64,000 bases of DNA from Pictodentalium vernedei (GCA_031216915.1 CM062296.1:669907732-669971731); one strand, 5' to 3'. Positions 36,652 through 47,871 are shown, numbered from the stretch's first letter. A program made the numbers and translations. Notes: generated from the sequence alone by a model not told the origin.

Positions 36652-38529
36652 GTAAAGGCAAAGGTAACAGCCGCCTAACAGGTGTGGGATTTGGAACTAA
36701 TGTGGTCAACCTGTCTGGCACCAGTGACCTAACAACCCAAGAGAAATCGCTTTTAGATCGCGGTTTAACTTTTGTACCAGCACCAAAGCCTAAAACTGAT
36801 AACCAAACAAATTTACCATCATACAATAGTAATTTTCTTAGGCAAATGAAATTAGCCGACCGCTTTAGAAACTCCAGCGGTCGGAAATTTCCTTTCACAG
36901 AATCATCTGGTTGGTCACCTCCAGATAGTGAAGTAGATCCCGAAATTATTGAGGCTAGCAAACGAATCATCCAAAAGGTGTTCAGCATGAACATACTCTC
37001 CGATAAAGACAATTTAACAGCTGGTGAACGGAGAGCCCTCACGAAACTTCGAAAAAATAAGAAATTAGTAATTAAACCAGCCGACAAAGGTGGGTCGGTA
37101 GTTGTTCTATCTTTATTCTATAAAGGAAGCCATGAGACAACTCAGCAATACTAAACATTATAAGAAAATAGATTCACTTATTTGGCCTTCTAATATCGAA
37201 AAATTCAATAAGATCTTAAAATTTCTCCTCGACGAAGGTGACATTACCAAAAAACAATTGAAATATTTAACAGCTAAGCTCAGTGCTCAAACAAGACAAT
37301 TTTATATCCTACCAAAGATCCACAAGGACCGTTCTTCATGGACGGATGACTTAACTCCACCCGGGAGGCCAATTGTATCAGATTGTAATTCGGAATCTTA
37401 TGCAATCTCGGAATTAATTGATTATCATCTGAAACCTATAGCAAATAGACATCCGAGCTATCTAAAAAATACACAGGATTTCCTGTCAAAAATTTCGAAA
37501 TTGAAAATATCGAAAAATGCAATTCTGGCTACTTTAGATATCGACAGTATGTATACGAACACTGATATTGATAAAGGTGTTAAATCAGTTAAAAATACAT
37601 TTGAAAAATATCCGGATGCTAAACGCCCGGATGAACAAATTTTGGATCTTTTAGAGCTGCGCTTAAAAGGTAATGACTTTCAATTCAATGGAGAATATTT
37701 TCTACAAATAATGGGTTGTCCTATGGGTAAAAGATTCAGTCCTAATTTTGCAAGCATTTATGTAGCGGAATGGGAGGAAAATGCCTTAAGCAAATGTGCA
37801 AAGCAGCCTCTCGTATATCTCAGGTATTTAGATGACATTTTTATTATTTGGGAACATTCAAAAGAAGATTTTGATGAATTTTTAGAAATTTTGAACAATC
37901 ACGATCCAAATATTAAATTGAAAGTTACTATCAGTGAAAATAGTGTTGATTTTCTCGATGTGACCGTGTATAAAGGCAAGCAATTACAGGCGTCCGGTCA
38001 TTTAGATTATAAAGTATATTTTAAACCAACTGATTCACATCAATTGTTGCACACAAAATCATTTCATCCTCAACATACATTTAAAGGTATCATCAAATCA
38101 CAACTCATTCGTTTCCACCGCAATTCAAGTGATAAGGTAAATTTCAATGAGGCTTGTTCTACTCTACTTGACGCCCTCAGATCGAGAGGATACTCGCTGC
38201 GCTTTTTGCGTACCTTAAAATCTCAAATTTTGAAAAAGCTCGAAAGTCCAGCTGAATCCTCTGATTTCGAACCACTGAAGATTGAACACAACAGACCGCT
38301 GCAGAATGGTAGTGGCGCGGTATTTAATTGCAAAAAGGCTCGATGTAGATTGCATACTTTTATGCCTGATCAGAAAGAGGAATTTTCCTCCGAACAAACG
38401 AAAAATCATTATCAGATCCGTAACCCCCTCCATTGTGATTCACCAAACATTATTTACCTTATCACATGTAAGCGCTGTCGGAAACAGTATGTTGGTCAAA
38501 GTCAATCCTTTCCGAGAACGTGCTACTAG
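36588..38529 (+). pseudogene. Penelope-type reverse transcriptase, frameshifted
   Basis: Two overlapping frames make up the RT. The first (to about 37120) has the N-terminal block (L-T-T-Q-E-K-S-L-L-D-R-G-L, N-K-K-L-V-I-K-P-A-D-K-G-G). The second (37102-38529) has L-P-K-I-H-K, P-G-R-P-I-V-S, motif A T-L-D-I-D-S-M-Y-T-N, motif B M-G-C-P-M-G-K-R-F-S-P, catalytic Y-L-D-D-I-F and V-D-F-L-D-V. Catalytic Asp residues are intact. It ends in a Cys/His-rich linker and the start of GIY-YIG (I-I-Y-L-I, Y-V-G-Q-S). Confidence 0.88.
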
Positions 38530-38957
38530 ACACAAACAGGATATAAAACATAATGCTGATGCCCCAGTAGCACAACATTGTAACCTACCTGGCCATTCTT
38601 TGGACGATTTCGAAATCCATCCTATTGAACAACCACCAATTAAAGACACATTAGAAGAAACGGATGAATTTAGAAAAAAAACGTGAAGCTTTTTGGATCA
38701 ATACGCTTCAGACACTCTGGCCTTTTGGTATGAACATATCAGAGGGCGAATGCGAGAGGAGGTCCATCATTCCTTTCACTTTAACGTACAACAGAATGAA
38801 TATCGAAATAGCAAAAATGTTAAAAGATGAATTCAATATTACCAATGCTAAATTAAATGAACCTTTGAATCTTCGACCTGTCATCGCCTATAAGAAAAAC
38901 AAAAGCTTGCGTAACATCCTTGTAAGGACTAAATTAGAGCCCATCATTGAATAACTT
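38440..38957 (+). pseudogene. GIY-YIG endonuclease-like domain and C-terminal tail
   Basis: The domain is spread over three frames. It opens with I-I-Y-L-I-T-C-K-R-C and Y-V-G-Q-S, continues after a frameshift with R-E-R-A-T-R-H-K-Q-D-I and H-C-N-L-P-G-H, and after a second slip in an A run (38672-38680) with R-E-A-F-W-I-N-T-L-Q-T. GIY-YIG nicks target DNA for Penelope insertion. A tail ending in A-Y-K-K-N-K-S-L-R-N-I-L-V-R-T-K-L follows. Confidence 0.75.
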
Positions 38958-39900
38958 CAATTTTTGCCAGTCAGTTTAACCAGTTCCAAAGCTCATCACT
39001 TAGTCTAAATCAATTTTATGTACTTTTTTGTCATGTTTGAAACCCATCAGGGTTCAGTAAATGAAAACAATTTTTCGGCGGCATATTAAAAGAAAAAAAC
39101 GTTTCAGTAGGAAATGTCTGTGCCAGTGCGATTTTTTAACCTCAAACAAACATACTACATCCCAGGCACAACCTACAAAGGTATAACTGTGCTCCACGAC
39201 ATTTTGCACTACTAAAGAAGGATGGCGGCCGTGGATTATTGTGACTTAAATAATATTGCTGTAAGAACTATTATCTTTTTAGGTATAAGTATTTTATTGC
39301 ATAGTTTAGTTACTTCTGGGATGAAAGATTGGTATAAATCGGTTCGACAGAAGGACATCCTGAGGTTACCACTAGAACGGAAATTATGTGTCGTAATGAT
39401 CGCCGACATCAATGGAGGAACCTTATTAGCAATGTATGGGGCGTTGTGCGGTGGTACATCTTAAAAACTGCATTAGTTTGTGCTACCCACGCCTGTCCCG
39501 GAGGTATCCCAGCAGGCTTCGGCCTAAAATATGGCTCTACTGGCACTGACTGTTCCCCCAGTAACAACCCTTGTTTTATTTGATTGTCTGTTTCTAAAGC
39601 CTTTCTCTGCTCCCTCATTTCGTTGATACCATGTCACCGCATTACACCATGTCACCTGACTGTCTCTCGCTAGTCGTCATTCGTAGAGTTTCCGCCGTGC
39701 CCCAAATTCCAGCTGCTCTGCCACCTCACTCTTCAAATAACTGCTGACACAACTATGGCGATCAGTATAGAGCAGTATAGAGCGGTTGTTGGATATCACT
39801 GCAACGTTCTTGCATTCAAGAGTAGGCTCACTGTTAAAAAAACATCCTGCTAAAAAATTGTTCTACAAAATACCGAAAATCGAGGTCCTTCTGAAGTTGC
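38958..39900. other. Between Penelope and LINE, no gene recognised
   Basis: This is probably untranslated sequence of the two retroelements. Frames at 39222-39464 and 39386-39583 have no recognised domain. Confidence 0.45.
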
Positions 39901-39938
39901 TTGCGTGTATTATCTTCTGAGTTCTGTTTATATCAGGT

Positions 39939-39962
39939 GACATAGAAGTTAACCCAGGTCCC
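39939..39962 (+). other. 2A-like ribosome-skipping motif, D-I-E-V-N-P-G-P
   Basis: The frame of the endonuclease contains D-I-E-V-N-P-G-P preceded by Gly and a hydrophobic stretch. It matches the 2A consensus D-(V/I)-E-x-N-P-G-P, at which ribosomes skip a peptide bond before the last Pro. Such motifs are established near the N-terminus of some APE-type LINEs. Here an in-frame TGA at 39918-39920 lies six codons upstream, so this copy cannot make the leader. Confidence 0.75.
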
Positions 39963-40694
39963 CCAAATCCAACCCAGATAGCAACGCTCTCTGCTATTCA
40001 CTATAATATTCGAAGTATTAGAAACAAACTAAGTTTAATAGTTGATGATGTTGATGCTGATGTAATCTGTTTTACCGAAAGGCACCTAGATCCCAGTTTT
40101 AGCTCCGACAACGTGTTGATCCCTGGCTTTTCTCCACCAGTGAGAAAAGTCTGGAACCAACACGGTGGGGGAGTGGCAGTTTATTTTTCTAAACAAGTCA
40201 AATTTAAACGAATGCCTCGGTTAGAGTTTGATCAATCGATGCTTTGGTTCGAAATCACTACCGAAATGAAACTTATGTTATGCGTAGCTTATCGCTCAAT
40301 TCAGTTTTCTATCGAGGGCTACTGGATGAAACTTGAACGCGCAATTGAGGACTCATTTTGTACTAACCCATCACTGGTAATTACTGGTGACTTGAATAGC
40401 GATCTTCTCGATCCATCAAGTGCACTCAACGAGGCTATTGATACATTTGATACATTTAACTTAAGAAACATCATAACCGAACCGACGCGCACCACTTCTC
40501 ACTCAAGAACTTTACTTGACCCAATGATAGTCAGTGATAATGTCAAAGTCTTGAACAGTGATGTACTGGACCTCGGGGTCTCCGACCACAAGGCAGTTTC
40601 CATGACAATTCAGACTGGTATTACAAAACAGAAACCAACGACAAGACAGGTCTGGAATTATAACAAAGCCAACTTTCTTAAAATAATAATATAA
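39963..40694 (+). pseudogene. LINE apurinic-like endonuclease domain
   Basis: The frame continues from the 2A motif with the endonuclease/exonuclease/phosphatase motifs in order: Y-N-I-R-S-I-R-N-K (Asn), F-T-E-R-H-L-D (catalytic Glu), G-G-G-V-A-V-Y, V-I-T-G-D-L-N-S-D, and S-D-H-K-A-V at the end (catalytic Asp-His). It nicks target DNA to prime reverse transcription. The frame stops at 40692-40694 inside an ATA-rich repeat, before the linker to RT. Confidence 0.85.
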
Positions 40695-40973
40695 TATAAT
40701 AATATTATATCCCAGACAGAGTGGCAAACAATTATTAATAGTAACAACAGCCTAGACACTTCACTTCACAACTTTCTGACACAGTTTCTCGAAATTGCAA
40801 AAGAATGTATACCGCGCTACGATATTACTGTTCGCGCTTTTGATAAGCCATGGTTCGATTCTGCACTGCGTCGGGAAATTCGGAAGAGAGACCGCTTAAG
40901 GCAACGAGCCCTAAAAAGTAATAATTCCACTACTTTTGAAAAATATAAACATATCCGTAATAAGGTAAATAAT

Positions 40974-43165
40974 ATGAAGAAAAAGGCTAAATCTACGTAC
41001 TTCTCTAAATTAGATACTTCTCTCTCTATAAATCGCGACCCGAAAACGTTTTGGCATACCGTTAAACAACTATTATGTAATTTTGATAGTAAGTCTCAAG
41101 TTCAGCACCTTGAAACTGTGACTGACGCTGGAAATTTGGTAACTATATCCAGTGATCAACAAATGGCTAACTTGCTTAATACAAATTTTCTGAAAAATAG
41201 CGAAATCCACGACGAAAGACATGACCTGCCTGTGTTCCGTTCCAAGAGCCCAGAAAAATTCTTTCCAGCATTAATGTTACGGAAGCAGACATCTACGAGA
41301 TACTGTGCTCGCTAGAAATCAATAAAGCAGCCGGCCATGACGGCATCAGTAATCGAATGCTGAAGGAGACACGGCAAACATTATGCAAACCACTCCTATT
41401 ATTTTTCCAGCAGTGACTTACTTCTCGCACGTATCCATCAGAATGGAAGCTGGCGACAGTTATACCAATCTTCAAGAAAGGCAACACCCACGACCCTAAC
41501 AACTATAGGCCCGTTTCTCTTCTTAGTTGTGTGAGTAAAGTCATGGAAAAGGTTATTTTCAAGAAAGTATTCGACCACTTTCACAACAATAATCTGTTCT
41601 TTAAATACCAATCTGGCTTCCTACCGAAACACAGTACTGTATTCCAGCTACTAGAAATCCACCACAACTTATTTTTAGCCTATGACAACCGTCTCTTCTC
41701 ACAAGAGGTTTTTTGTGACATATCAAAAGCATTTGATAGGGTCTGGCATAAAGGGCTTATTTTTAAATTGAGGCAATATGGTATTACAGGATCCATCCTG
41801 GAATGGTTCGAAAGCTACCTGAAAAAACGTCAACAACGAGTAATAATAAATTCTGCTTATTCTGACTATCTCCCCGTTAAGTGTGGAGTACCGCAGGGAT
41901 CAGTGCTGGGAACGCTAATCTTTTTGATTTCCATCAATGACATTTCTGAATACATGTCCTCTGCAGGTTCGTGCAGGCTATTCGCAGATGACACATGTAT
42001 AACAAAAAACAATTCTGATCTTGATCAGCTCAGTATAGATATTAATCTTGAACTTAATGTTGTATTAGAATGGGCTCAGCAGTGGCTCGTAAATTTTAAC
42101 CCGTCAAAAACCAAGGTTATGCTATTTACCAGGAAAGCAGTAGCCGTGAGTCCAGGTGTGAGATTTGGGGGGACACTTCTGGATCTCACAACTGATCATA
42201 CACACCTCGGACTAACATTACAAGCTGACTTGAACTGGAATACACATATTTCCAACATATGCAAGAAAGCTAACTCTAGGCTTTCCCAGTTGAGAAGACT
42301 TAAATTTACACTGAGCAGAAAAACTCTTGAAATAATGTACAAGTCTTTTATACTTCCAATAATAGAGTACGCAGACGTAGTATGGACCGGAGCCCCCGAT
42401 TACTTACTTTCTAGACTAGATAAAATACACACGGAAGCCGGGAGGATATTAACTGGACTCACTAGGTCGGTACCGTCTTCGAGAGTACTTTTCGAACTCG
42501 GCTGGGAAACCGTAGAACAACGACGAAAATTGCATAAGATGGTGACATTCTTCAAAATTATCCATGGGGATGCCCCAAAATACCTCATTGAACTATTGCC
42601 CCAGTCATTCCAGTATTACTCGCCATATAACACACGTGCTCGTTCGAATTTCAAAATTCCTCTGATGCACACTGAATTATTCAAAAATTCTTTCATCCCA
42701 TCTTGTATCTCAGAGTGGAACTCACTTCCTATGGATATAAAGAACCTGGAATCTTTAAGTGAATTTACTAAGTATTTCAAAGGCGAGGTATATAGGCCAC
42801 CATCGTATTTTGGAATCGGTTCAAGAGAGATGAACATACTGCATTGCAGACTACGTAATGCATGCAGTGATTTACATTTTGACAAATTTCAAAATTATAT
42901 TCACGACACAGCAAACTGCTCGTGTGGCAACGGCCTGGAAGACGCATCACACTACTTTTTTGTCTGCCCAAGGTATACCAATGAAAGATTAATACTACAA
43001 CAGGACCTGGCCAACATCACAATTAATTCTGTTACGGATATCCTCTACGGTATCCCTAACATGTCACCATCTGCAAATGACCATTTATTTCGAGTAATAC
43101 AAAAGTATATCAAAGCAACCAATCGATTCAATACCTTTGAGAATATTCATTCAGGAGGTAGTTAG
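40974..43165 (+). pseudogene. LINE reverse transcriptase and C-terminal zinc-like motif
   Basis: 40974-41315 is the linker; the first RT block (A-A-G-H-D-G-I) is in another frame at about 41320-41530. The 41531-43165 frame carries F-C-D-I-S-K-A-F-D-R-V-W-H, G-V-P-Q-G-S-V-L-G, catalytic F-A-D-D-T, N-P-S-K-T-K and H-L-G-L-T. The last ~100 residues have the C-S-C-G-N-G, H-Y-F-F-V-C-P-R-Y box found at the C-terminus of many CR1/L2-type elements. All RT catalytic residues are intact. Confidence 0.88.
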
Positions 43166-43300
43166 TTCTATGTTTCCAGACCCCCGGAAAATAATGTAAT
43201 GTAGTGCTGGTCTACTATGGTGGACAATGCCGCATCTTTGGAAAAAATGCTCTGTTAGCCATTGAGTGGTGTGCAAGTCGTTTATAGTGATTGGCTTGAT

Positions 43301-43460
43301 TAACCCTTTGCCGGTAGTAGTGGTCTAAATCTGCCAGCTCTATTCATAAAATCACTAATTTCTCTATTTTAACCACAAAATATAGCTTGCGTCTCCTAAT
43401 TGGAGCAAGCTCGCTCAGCTCGTTCCAATGAGGAATCATGAGCTGTGTGTTTGGTACAGA
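43301..43460. repeat. Diverged family B MITE remnant
   Basis: 'ttaaccctttgccggta' is followed by a weak palindrome ('attggagcaagctcg' ... 'cgttccaatgagg') around 43395-43435 and 'atgagctgtgtgtttgg'. There is no clear right terminus. Confidence 0.4.
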
Positions 43461-44084
43461 GGATGGAAATGGGACAGTTATTCGAGAGGTTTAGTTGCAA
43501 ATTCCCTCTGCCTTTCTTGATGGGTAAGATGTTAAATACGATTGGAGGATCTTGACTTACCCGTACCGTGTTTATGAAATAGCTGCACACTTTGAAACTG
43601 ATCATATATATTAGTGTCACGAATGTACTATTGTCACGGGAGAACCATGGGGTTCTATCATCCGGTGGAAGAGAGAGCATTGTGGTTTTCAGATGACGAT
43701 ATATCGTTAGACGTAGCTTACCTTCTTTATATGTGATGACAAAACACTGCATGCACCTTGCAGTGATGGGGCTTTTCTGGAGCGATGCGGCCTGGTGAGT
43801 TGGCTGGAGACAGTTTGATATTTGATATTTGTTTGATGAGTACAAGGTATCAGTCCCCCTCTTTTCTTCCTTCTCTTTTCTTTCGCTGAATATCTACCAT
43901 ATTAACACCATTGCAATCTTGAATAGCTTATTGTTTATTATGATGTGTTTATATTGAAAAAAATGCTGCATTTACTTGTTAATCGTATACAAAGGAAAGG
44001 ACGTGTTTTAAGTGTTGAGCACTTGTTGTCCAATCCTTTTTGTTTATTTTGACAAATAAAATATGCTTAAACAAAAACCCTTGC

Positions 44085-44640
44085 TGCAGCTATTTTAAGT
44101 TTTCCTATATTAGCTATATCCGTTTCATTGTAGTTATCCCAAACCGTATCAGCATGTTCCAGTAGGGGTCTTAGAAATGCGAAGTAATTCTTTTCCAGAA
44201 CGCATCTATGAAGTACGAATTTGTACTTTCGCATTAAGTCTATACGTGTCCAGGCTTTAGCGCAGATATAATCAATGTGATTAATCCACATGCAACTAGT
44301 GTTTAATTTAACACCTAAATGTTTGTGACTATTAACTTCGGCAATTTGTGTATTGGAAAACAATAGTGATGGATGCGAGCGAGGATTAGCTTTCAGCGAT
44401 AGCATACTTTCTGTGTTTTTGTGGATTAAATTCAACAAGACATGATCTTGCCCAATTCTCTACTGTGGTCAGATCACGATTGATTAAACTGGATGTTTCG
44501 GCGGGATTTTCTACAATAAGACAAAGAGATGTGTCGTCTGCAAAGAGACGAAGGCTGCTGATCAAATTTTCCGTCATATCATTAATGGAGATGAGAAATG
44601 AGAGAGGACCAAGAATCTAATCTTGTGGGACTCCGGAGTA
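44085..44640 (-). pseudogene. LINE RT fragment, minus strand
   Basis: Minus-strand frames 44386-44577 and 44067-44438 give S-L-R-L-F-A-D-D-T-S-L (catalytic block), V-E-F-N-P-Q-K, H-K-H-L-G-V-K-L and R-P-L-L-E-H-A-D-T-V-W-D. They overlap in different frames, so at least one shift is present. It is unrelated in detail to the LINE at 41531-43165. Confidence 0.75.
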
Positions 44641-45260
44641 GACTGCTCTAAATGTTACTTTAGGGAATGTACGAAGATAATGCTATTCTGAGATGTTAAA
44701 TACCTAGTTTTAAAGTATCTATGAAAAAAGTATATATCTATTTCAGATACTTTTATCTTTAACTCTTTGCGTGCTGTTGGCGGATATTCCTGCCCAGAAC
44801 AGGCTATCTTTTGCCACTGAAATAAGTATAACTTGGGCGCATTTAATCTAATTTTCCCCCTTGCAAATTGATCAGATTTTATCAATATTGATTTGTTGAG
44901 TTAAATTTAGAGGCATTTTTCGGCAAATATAGTCATGGCCGCTTAATTGCAGCTATGACTAGATTTACTGAAAAATATCTTGAAAATACTCAGCAAGTTG
45001 AATGTTAAAACAATTTTTAAAAAGAAAGGAGCATTCTTGGTGTTGTTTGTTTGTTTTGTTTTTGTTTTTGTTTGTTTTTTTTTGCAGGGAAGGACATTCG
45101 ACATTATGTGACGGATTCAAATTGTAGGATTTGCTTACATTACTTTCTTCGTAAAACTTACTCAATGATTTACTGGAAGAGCATAAATTAACGACGAAAT
45201 ATAGCGGATTCTGCCATATGTTGGAAGGTTACAATATATTGACGGCTGCAGTGAACGATA

Positions 45261-45635
45261 TATCTATTTATTTATTTATTGGTGTTTAAGGTCACATACT
45301 TATGCACAATGGCTAATCGTGACCGTGACGGTTTTACGGGTGGGGGAAGCCGGAGTACCCGGAGAGAACCACCGAGCAACGACGAGCAGCTGTCAGCTCT
45401 CCAACATCGTAACTATGAACACTGCACCGCAGCACAGGCAGGGTTAGATTGGTTGAAGACATGCGCGCCATCGACGTGCAGTACGCCTCAGTACACAGCG
45501 TCATCGTGCCCCCATGTTGGCAATCGGGGTGAAGTGTCTTGCCCAAGGACACAACGCGGTTGCCGCAGGTGGGATTCGAACCGAGGACCTCTCGGCTTGC
45601 AGCCTTCACCTCTACCAACTGAGCCACCGCGCCCC
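45261..45635 (-). mobile_element. Full-length tRNA-derived SINE with 13-bp target duplication
   Basis: On the minus strand, the head at 45635-45560 has box A (tggctcagttgg) and box B (ggttcgaatccc). The shared SINE body follows, then a (ataa)n tail at 45262-45282. It is flanked by a perfect 13-bp duplication, gcagtgaacgata, at 45248-45260 and 45636-45648. This makes it a complete and fairly recent insertion and defines the family's ends. Confidence 0.88.
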
Positions 45636-45947
45636 GCAGTGAACGATAACAAATCCGGAAAATTACATGAAAATTTAAAAAAATTATTACACAATCTATT
45701 TTAATGCCTTAATAATGACATTAAAAGGAACAGTAAAAATAAATGACATTAAATTCGAGAACTATTTAGCTTTTTCAGAAACAAAGGCGACGCGGGGTAG
45801 GTTTACTAGATTATGGATTAGTAATCATAATTTGGCAATTGAAATGGGGAGACATGCACAGCCGCCAATTCTCTTAGAAAATAGGATTTGCAACGCTTCT
45901 GACGATTGCAAGGACGCCACGTCAACGATGTGGAAACCAAGATGAAT

Positions 45948-45953
45948 TATGTC
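45948..45953. repeat. Left target-site duplication of the Polinton (TATGTC)
   Basis: TATGTC here is repeated exactly at 63823-63828, just outside the two ends of the inverted repeats. A 6-bp duplication is the signature of Polinton integrase. Confidence 0.95.
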
Positions 45954-46298
45954 AGTAGGTAATAATTGCGGATTCACGACCACTTTGTACATGTACGTGT
46001 ACACGATGCGTTTACCAACGTGGGATCCAGTGTTAAATCGCACGCTTGTTCACAAAAATGTTCAGTAGTCTTGAATCCCCCATGTGTTTTTGTGACTCCT
46101 AGATCGCACTTTTAACGTTCAAATACTCGTGGTGAACGTTGAATGTCACGCGTTTTTAAAAAAAAGGTGAAATTGTACATTTTTACTTTTTTTTTTTTAC
46201 TTTAAAAATTTTTGTCAACGTTCTCATCGCAGATCAGACCATCGATCCATCGTTGGTGAACGCGAGCAAAAATTCTGGGCTAGCATAAAAAAAACGGT

Positions 46299-46333
46299 TT
46301 GCGGATTCTGGACCAGTGGTCCAGAATCCGCAA
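46299..46333. repeat. 35-bp palindrome inside the Polinton TIR
   Basis: Seventeen-base arms (ttgcggattctggacca and its complement) surround a single G. The arm start repeats the element's terminal motif TTGCGGATTC. The right TIR holds the same palindrome at about 63445-63482 with two or three mismatches. It could be an integrase or terminal-protein binding site; that is inference. Confidence 0.85.
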
Positions 46334-46623
46334 TTGTTTTGAGGCGGTGGGTTTTTCCCATTTATGATGTCATTAGGGGAATTCCCATAGTGGGATTTTC
46401 CAAACTCAGATAATCAACCAATCAGATTGCTTGATTCTCCGCTAATTGACCAATCGGATTGCTCGATTCTCATAAACTCGATCATACAGAGTTATCTCCC
46501 CTCGTCGTGGGGTGGGGGGAATACCCGGATTTTTTCCAAAAAAACTTGACAGACAACTGTCGAACGCTTCCATTTCTGACGTGAGCGGGGGAATACCCTA
46601 GGAAATAAAAAAAAAGTGATCGA

Positions 46624-46637
46624 TATATATAGGAGAG
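46624..46637 (+). promoter_or_regulatory. TATA-like promoter candidate at inner edge of left TIR
   Basis: TATATATAGGAGAG lies 82 bp before the first gene's ATG (46719). The same motif occurs at the inner edge of the right TIR (63141-63154, minus strand), and variants lie upstream of other genes (47787-47803, 49255-49270, 58080-58095, complement 57378-57394, complement 52318-52329). Confidence 0.6.
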
Positions 46638-46718
46638 AGAAAAAAAATATATAAATAATAGTTATTTAGAAAAATAAATATATCAAATCGAATAGATAAT
46701 AAAAAAAATACGTAAATC

Positions 46719-47087
46719 ATGTGCGCTTCCCAGACTATTAGAGCGAGGATTCTTTTAAACATGCTGATGAGAGCAATCTGCGTGAACGAAGAACTACGTC
46801 CCATCTTGTTAGAACGATGCGTCGGATGTCGGGATCATCTAGATTTCGATCACGAGAATCATTCGAGTCTGACGATGGAAAGGGAAGATATGATCCTCAT
46901 GTATTTCGAACCGGCGTTCGAACGCGTTAGATTCGACGATGTGATCACGTTTTGGAAGAGATTAGTCTTCTGTAAGAATCAAGACAAGCCTACAGTTTTG
47001 GAAGAACTGAAATTGGCGCGTAAAAGTCTGACTTTAGAAGACAAGGGATGCATCAAGAAATTATTGCTGAATGAAGCATACGTCTAA
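46719..47087 (+). CDS. Unknown Polinton protein, 122 aa, CxxC-containing
   Basis: This is the first gene inside the left TIR, with an ATG start. Residues 34-47 contain C-V-G-C-R-D-H followed by a His-rich stretch (D-H-E-N-H), suggesting a small zinc-binding site. The rest is helical and charged. Proteins of this size with a similar C-x2-C...H box are, from memory, recurrent in animal Polintons, but the function is not known to me. The TATA-like motif 82-95 bp upstream probably drives it. It is intact. Confidence 0.7.
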   Translation: MCASQTIRARILLNMLMRAICVNEELRPILLERCVGCRDHLDFDHENHSSLTMEREDMILMYFEPAFERVRFDDVITFWKRLVFCKNQDKPTVLEELKLARKSLTLEDKGCIKKLLLNEAYV

Positions 47088-47184
47088 GTTTTTTTCATTG
47101 ATATAAAATAAGGGAGAATAGAAAATAAAAATAAATACACACATAAAATTTTTTATCTAATATTAGAAAGAAAAAAATACAAAA

Positions 47185-47778
47185 ATGAGAACCAGAAATA
47201 AATTGTATCCGACGTTAGTGGACGACGAGGATGAGAAGCCGATCGACGTTTTGCCGACGGCACCGTCGCTAGAAGAAAGAGAAAGAGGAGAGAGGTATCG
47301 CATCGATCAAATCAATAGAATCCAAGAGTATCTAACTCGAGAGAGAGATTCTCGTCGTTCTCTCAAGAAGAAGTATTCGCGTTTCGTGAAATTCGTCAAT
47401 GCGATCGACACAACACTCATCACGATTTCCATGGGTTTACACGCGGCCGGCATCGGATTGTTGTCGACCGCGGTCGGCATTCCGATCGTGTTGACCGTAG
47501 AAGGAGTGGCTCTCGCCGCCGGATTGTTTAGCACACTCGGAAACTTTTTGAGTAGGAAATTATATCTGAAGGCGAGGAAACACGACAAGATTCGCGTCTT
47601 GGCCGACTCCAAGATCGACACGATATCCGAAATGATCTCTATGGCGTTGAAAGACGGTAGGATATCGGATGAAGAATACTTCGCGATATTGAGCGAGAAA
47701 ACGAAATACGATGCCATGAAAGAAGCCATGAGAATCAAGACTCGTCAGATCATCAAGGAAGAGATGAGCGGCGATTGA
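47185..47778 (+). CDS. Unknown Polinton protein, 197 aa, Gly/Ala-rich hydrophobic core
   Basis: The ATG start lies 97 bp after the previous stop. The N-terminal 70 residues are acidic then strongly basic and helical (E-R-E-R-G-E-R, R-E-R-D-S-R-R-S-L-K-K-K). Residues 73-123 form one or two hydrophobic segments rich in Gly and Ala (G-L-H-A-A-G-I-G-L-L-S-T-A-V-G-I-P). The C-terminus (residues 130-190) is a charged helical region with H-D-K-I-R-V-L-A-D-S-K and D-G-R-I-S-D-E-E-Y. This layout recurs in animal Polintons in my recollection. A membrane-active or virion membrane role is possible but unproven. Confidence 0.75.
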   Translation: MRTRNKLYPTLVDDEDEKPIDVLPTAPSLEERERGERYRIDQINRIQEYLTRERDSRRSLKKKYSRFVKFVNAIDTTLITISMGLHAAGIGLLSTAVGIPIVLTVEGVALAAGLFSTLGNFLSRKLYLKARKHDKIRVLADSKIDTISEMISMALKDGRISDEEYFAILSEKTKYDAMKEAMRIKTRQIIKEEMSGD

Positions 47779-47871
47779 AAAAAAAATATATATATATAAG
47801 AACAGAATTAATTAATTATTAAATTTATATATAAAATAAAAAAACAAAATTAATTTAAATAACTCTTAAAA

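Larger units (their letters stand above)
39760..43300 (+). mobile_element. APE-type LINE (CR1/L2-like)
   Basis: A hydrophobic leader with a 2A-like motif, an apurinic-type endonuclease, an RT and a C-terminal Cys/His motif are all in sense on the plus strand. Breaks are a TGA just before the 2A motif, a frame loss at about 40690 (AT-rich ataatat expansion), a shift at about 41310 and a stop near 41416. The RT half (41531-43165) is a 544-residue intact frame, suggesting fairly recent decay. Both boundaries are approximate. Confidence 0.85.
45954..46640. repeat. Polinton left terminal inverted repeat
   Basis: It is complementary to 63134-63822 with scattered mismatches, which shows independent drift since insertion. 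The terminus carries TTGCGGATTC at 45966-45975, a motif recurring in the internal palindrome at 46299-46333. The inner edge contains a TATA-like motif directed into the element. No gene lies within it. Confidence 0.93.

Noticed and set aside
36611-37087. 158-residue minus-strand frame opposite the Penelope RT
   Set aside because: It is a shadow of the plus-strand RT coding sequence.
39222-39583. Possible host gene between Penelope and LINE
   Set aside because: Two short overlapping frames without domain, splice pattern or conservation clue; more likely retroelement untranslated sequence.
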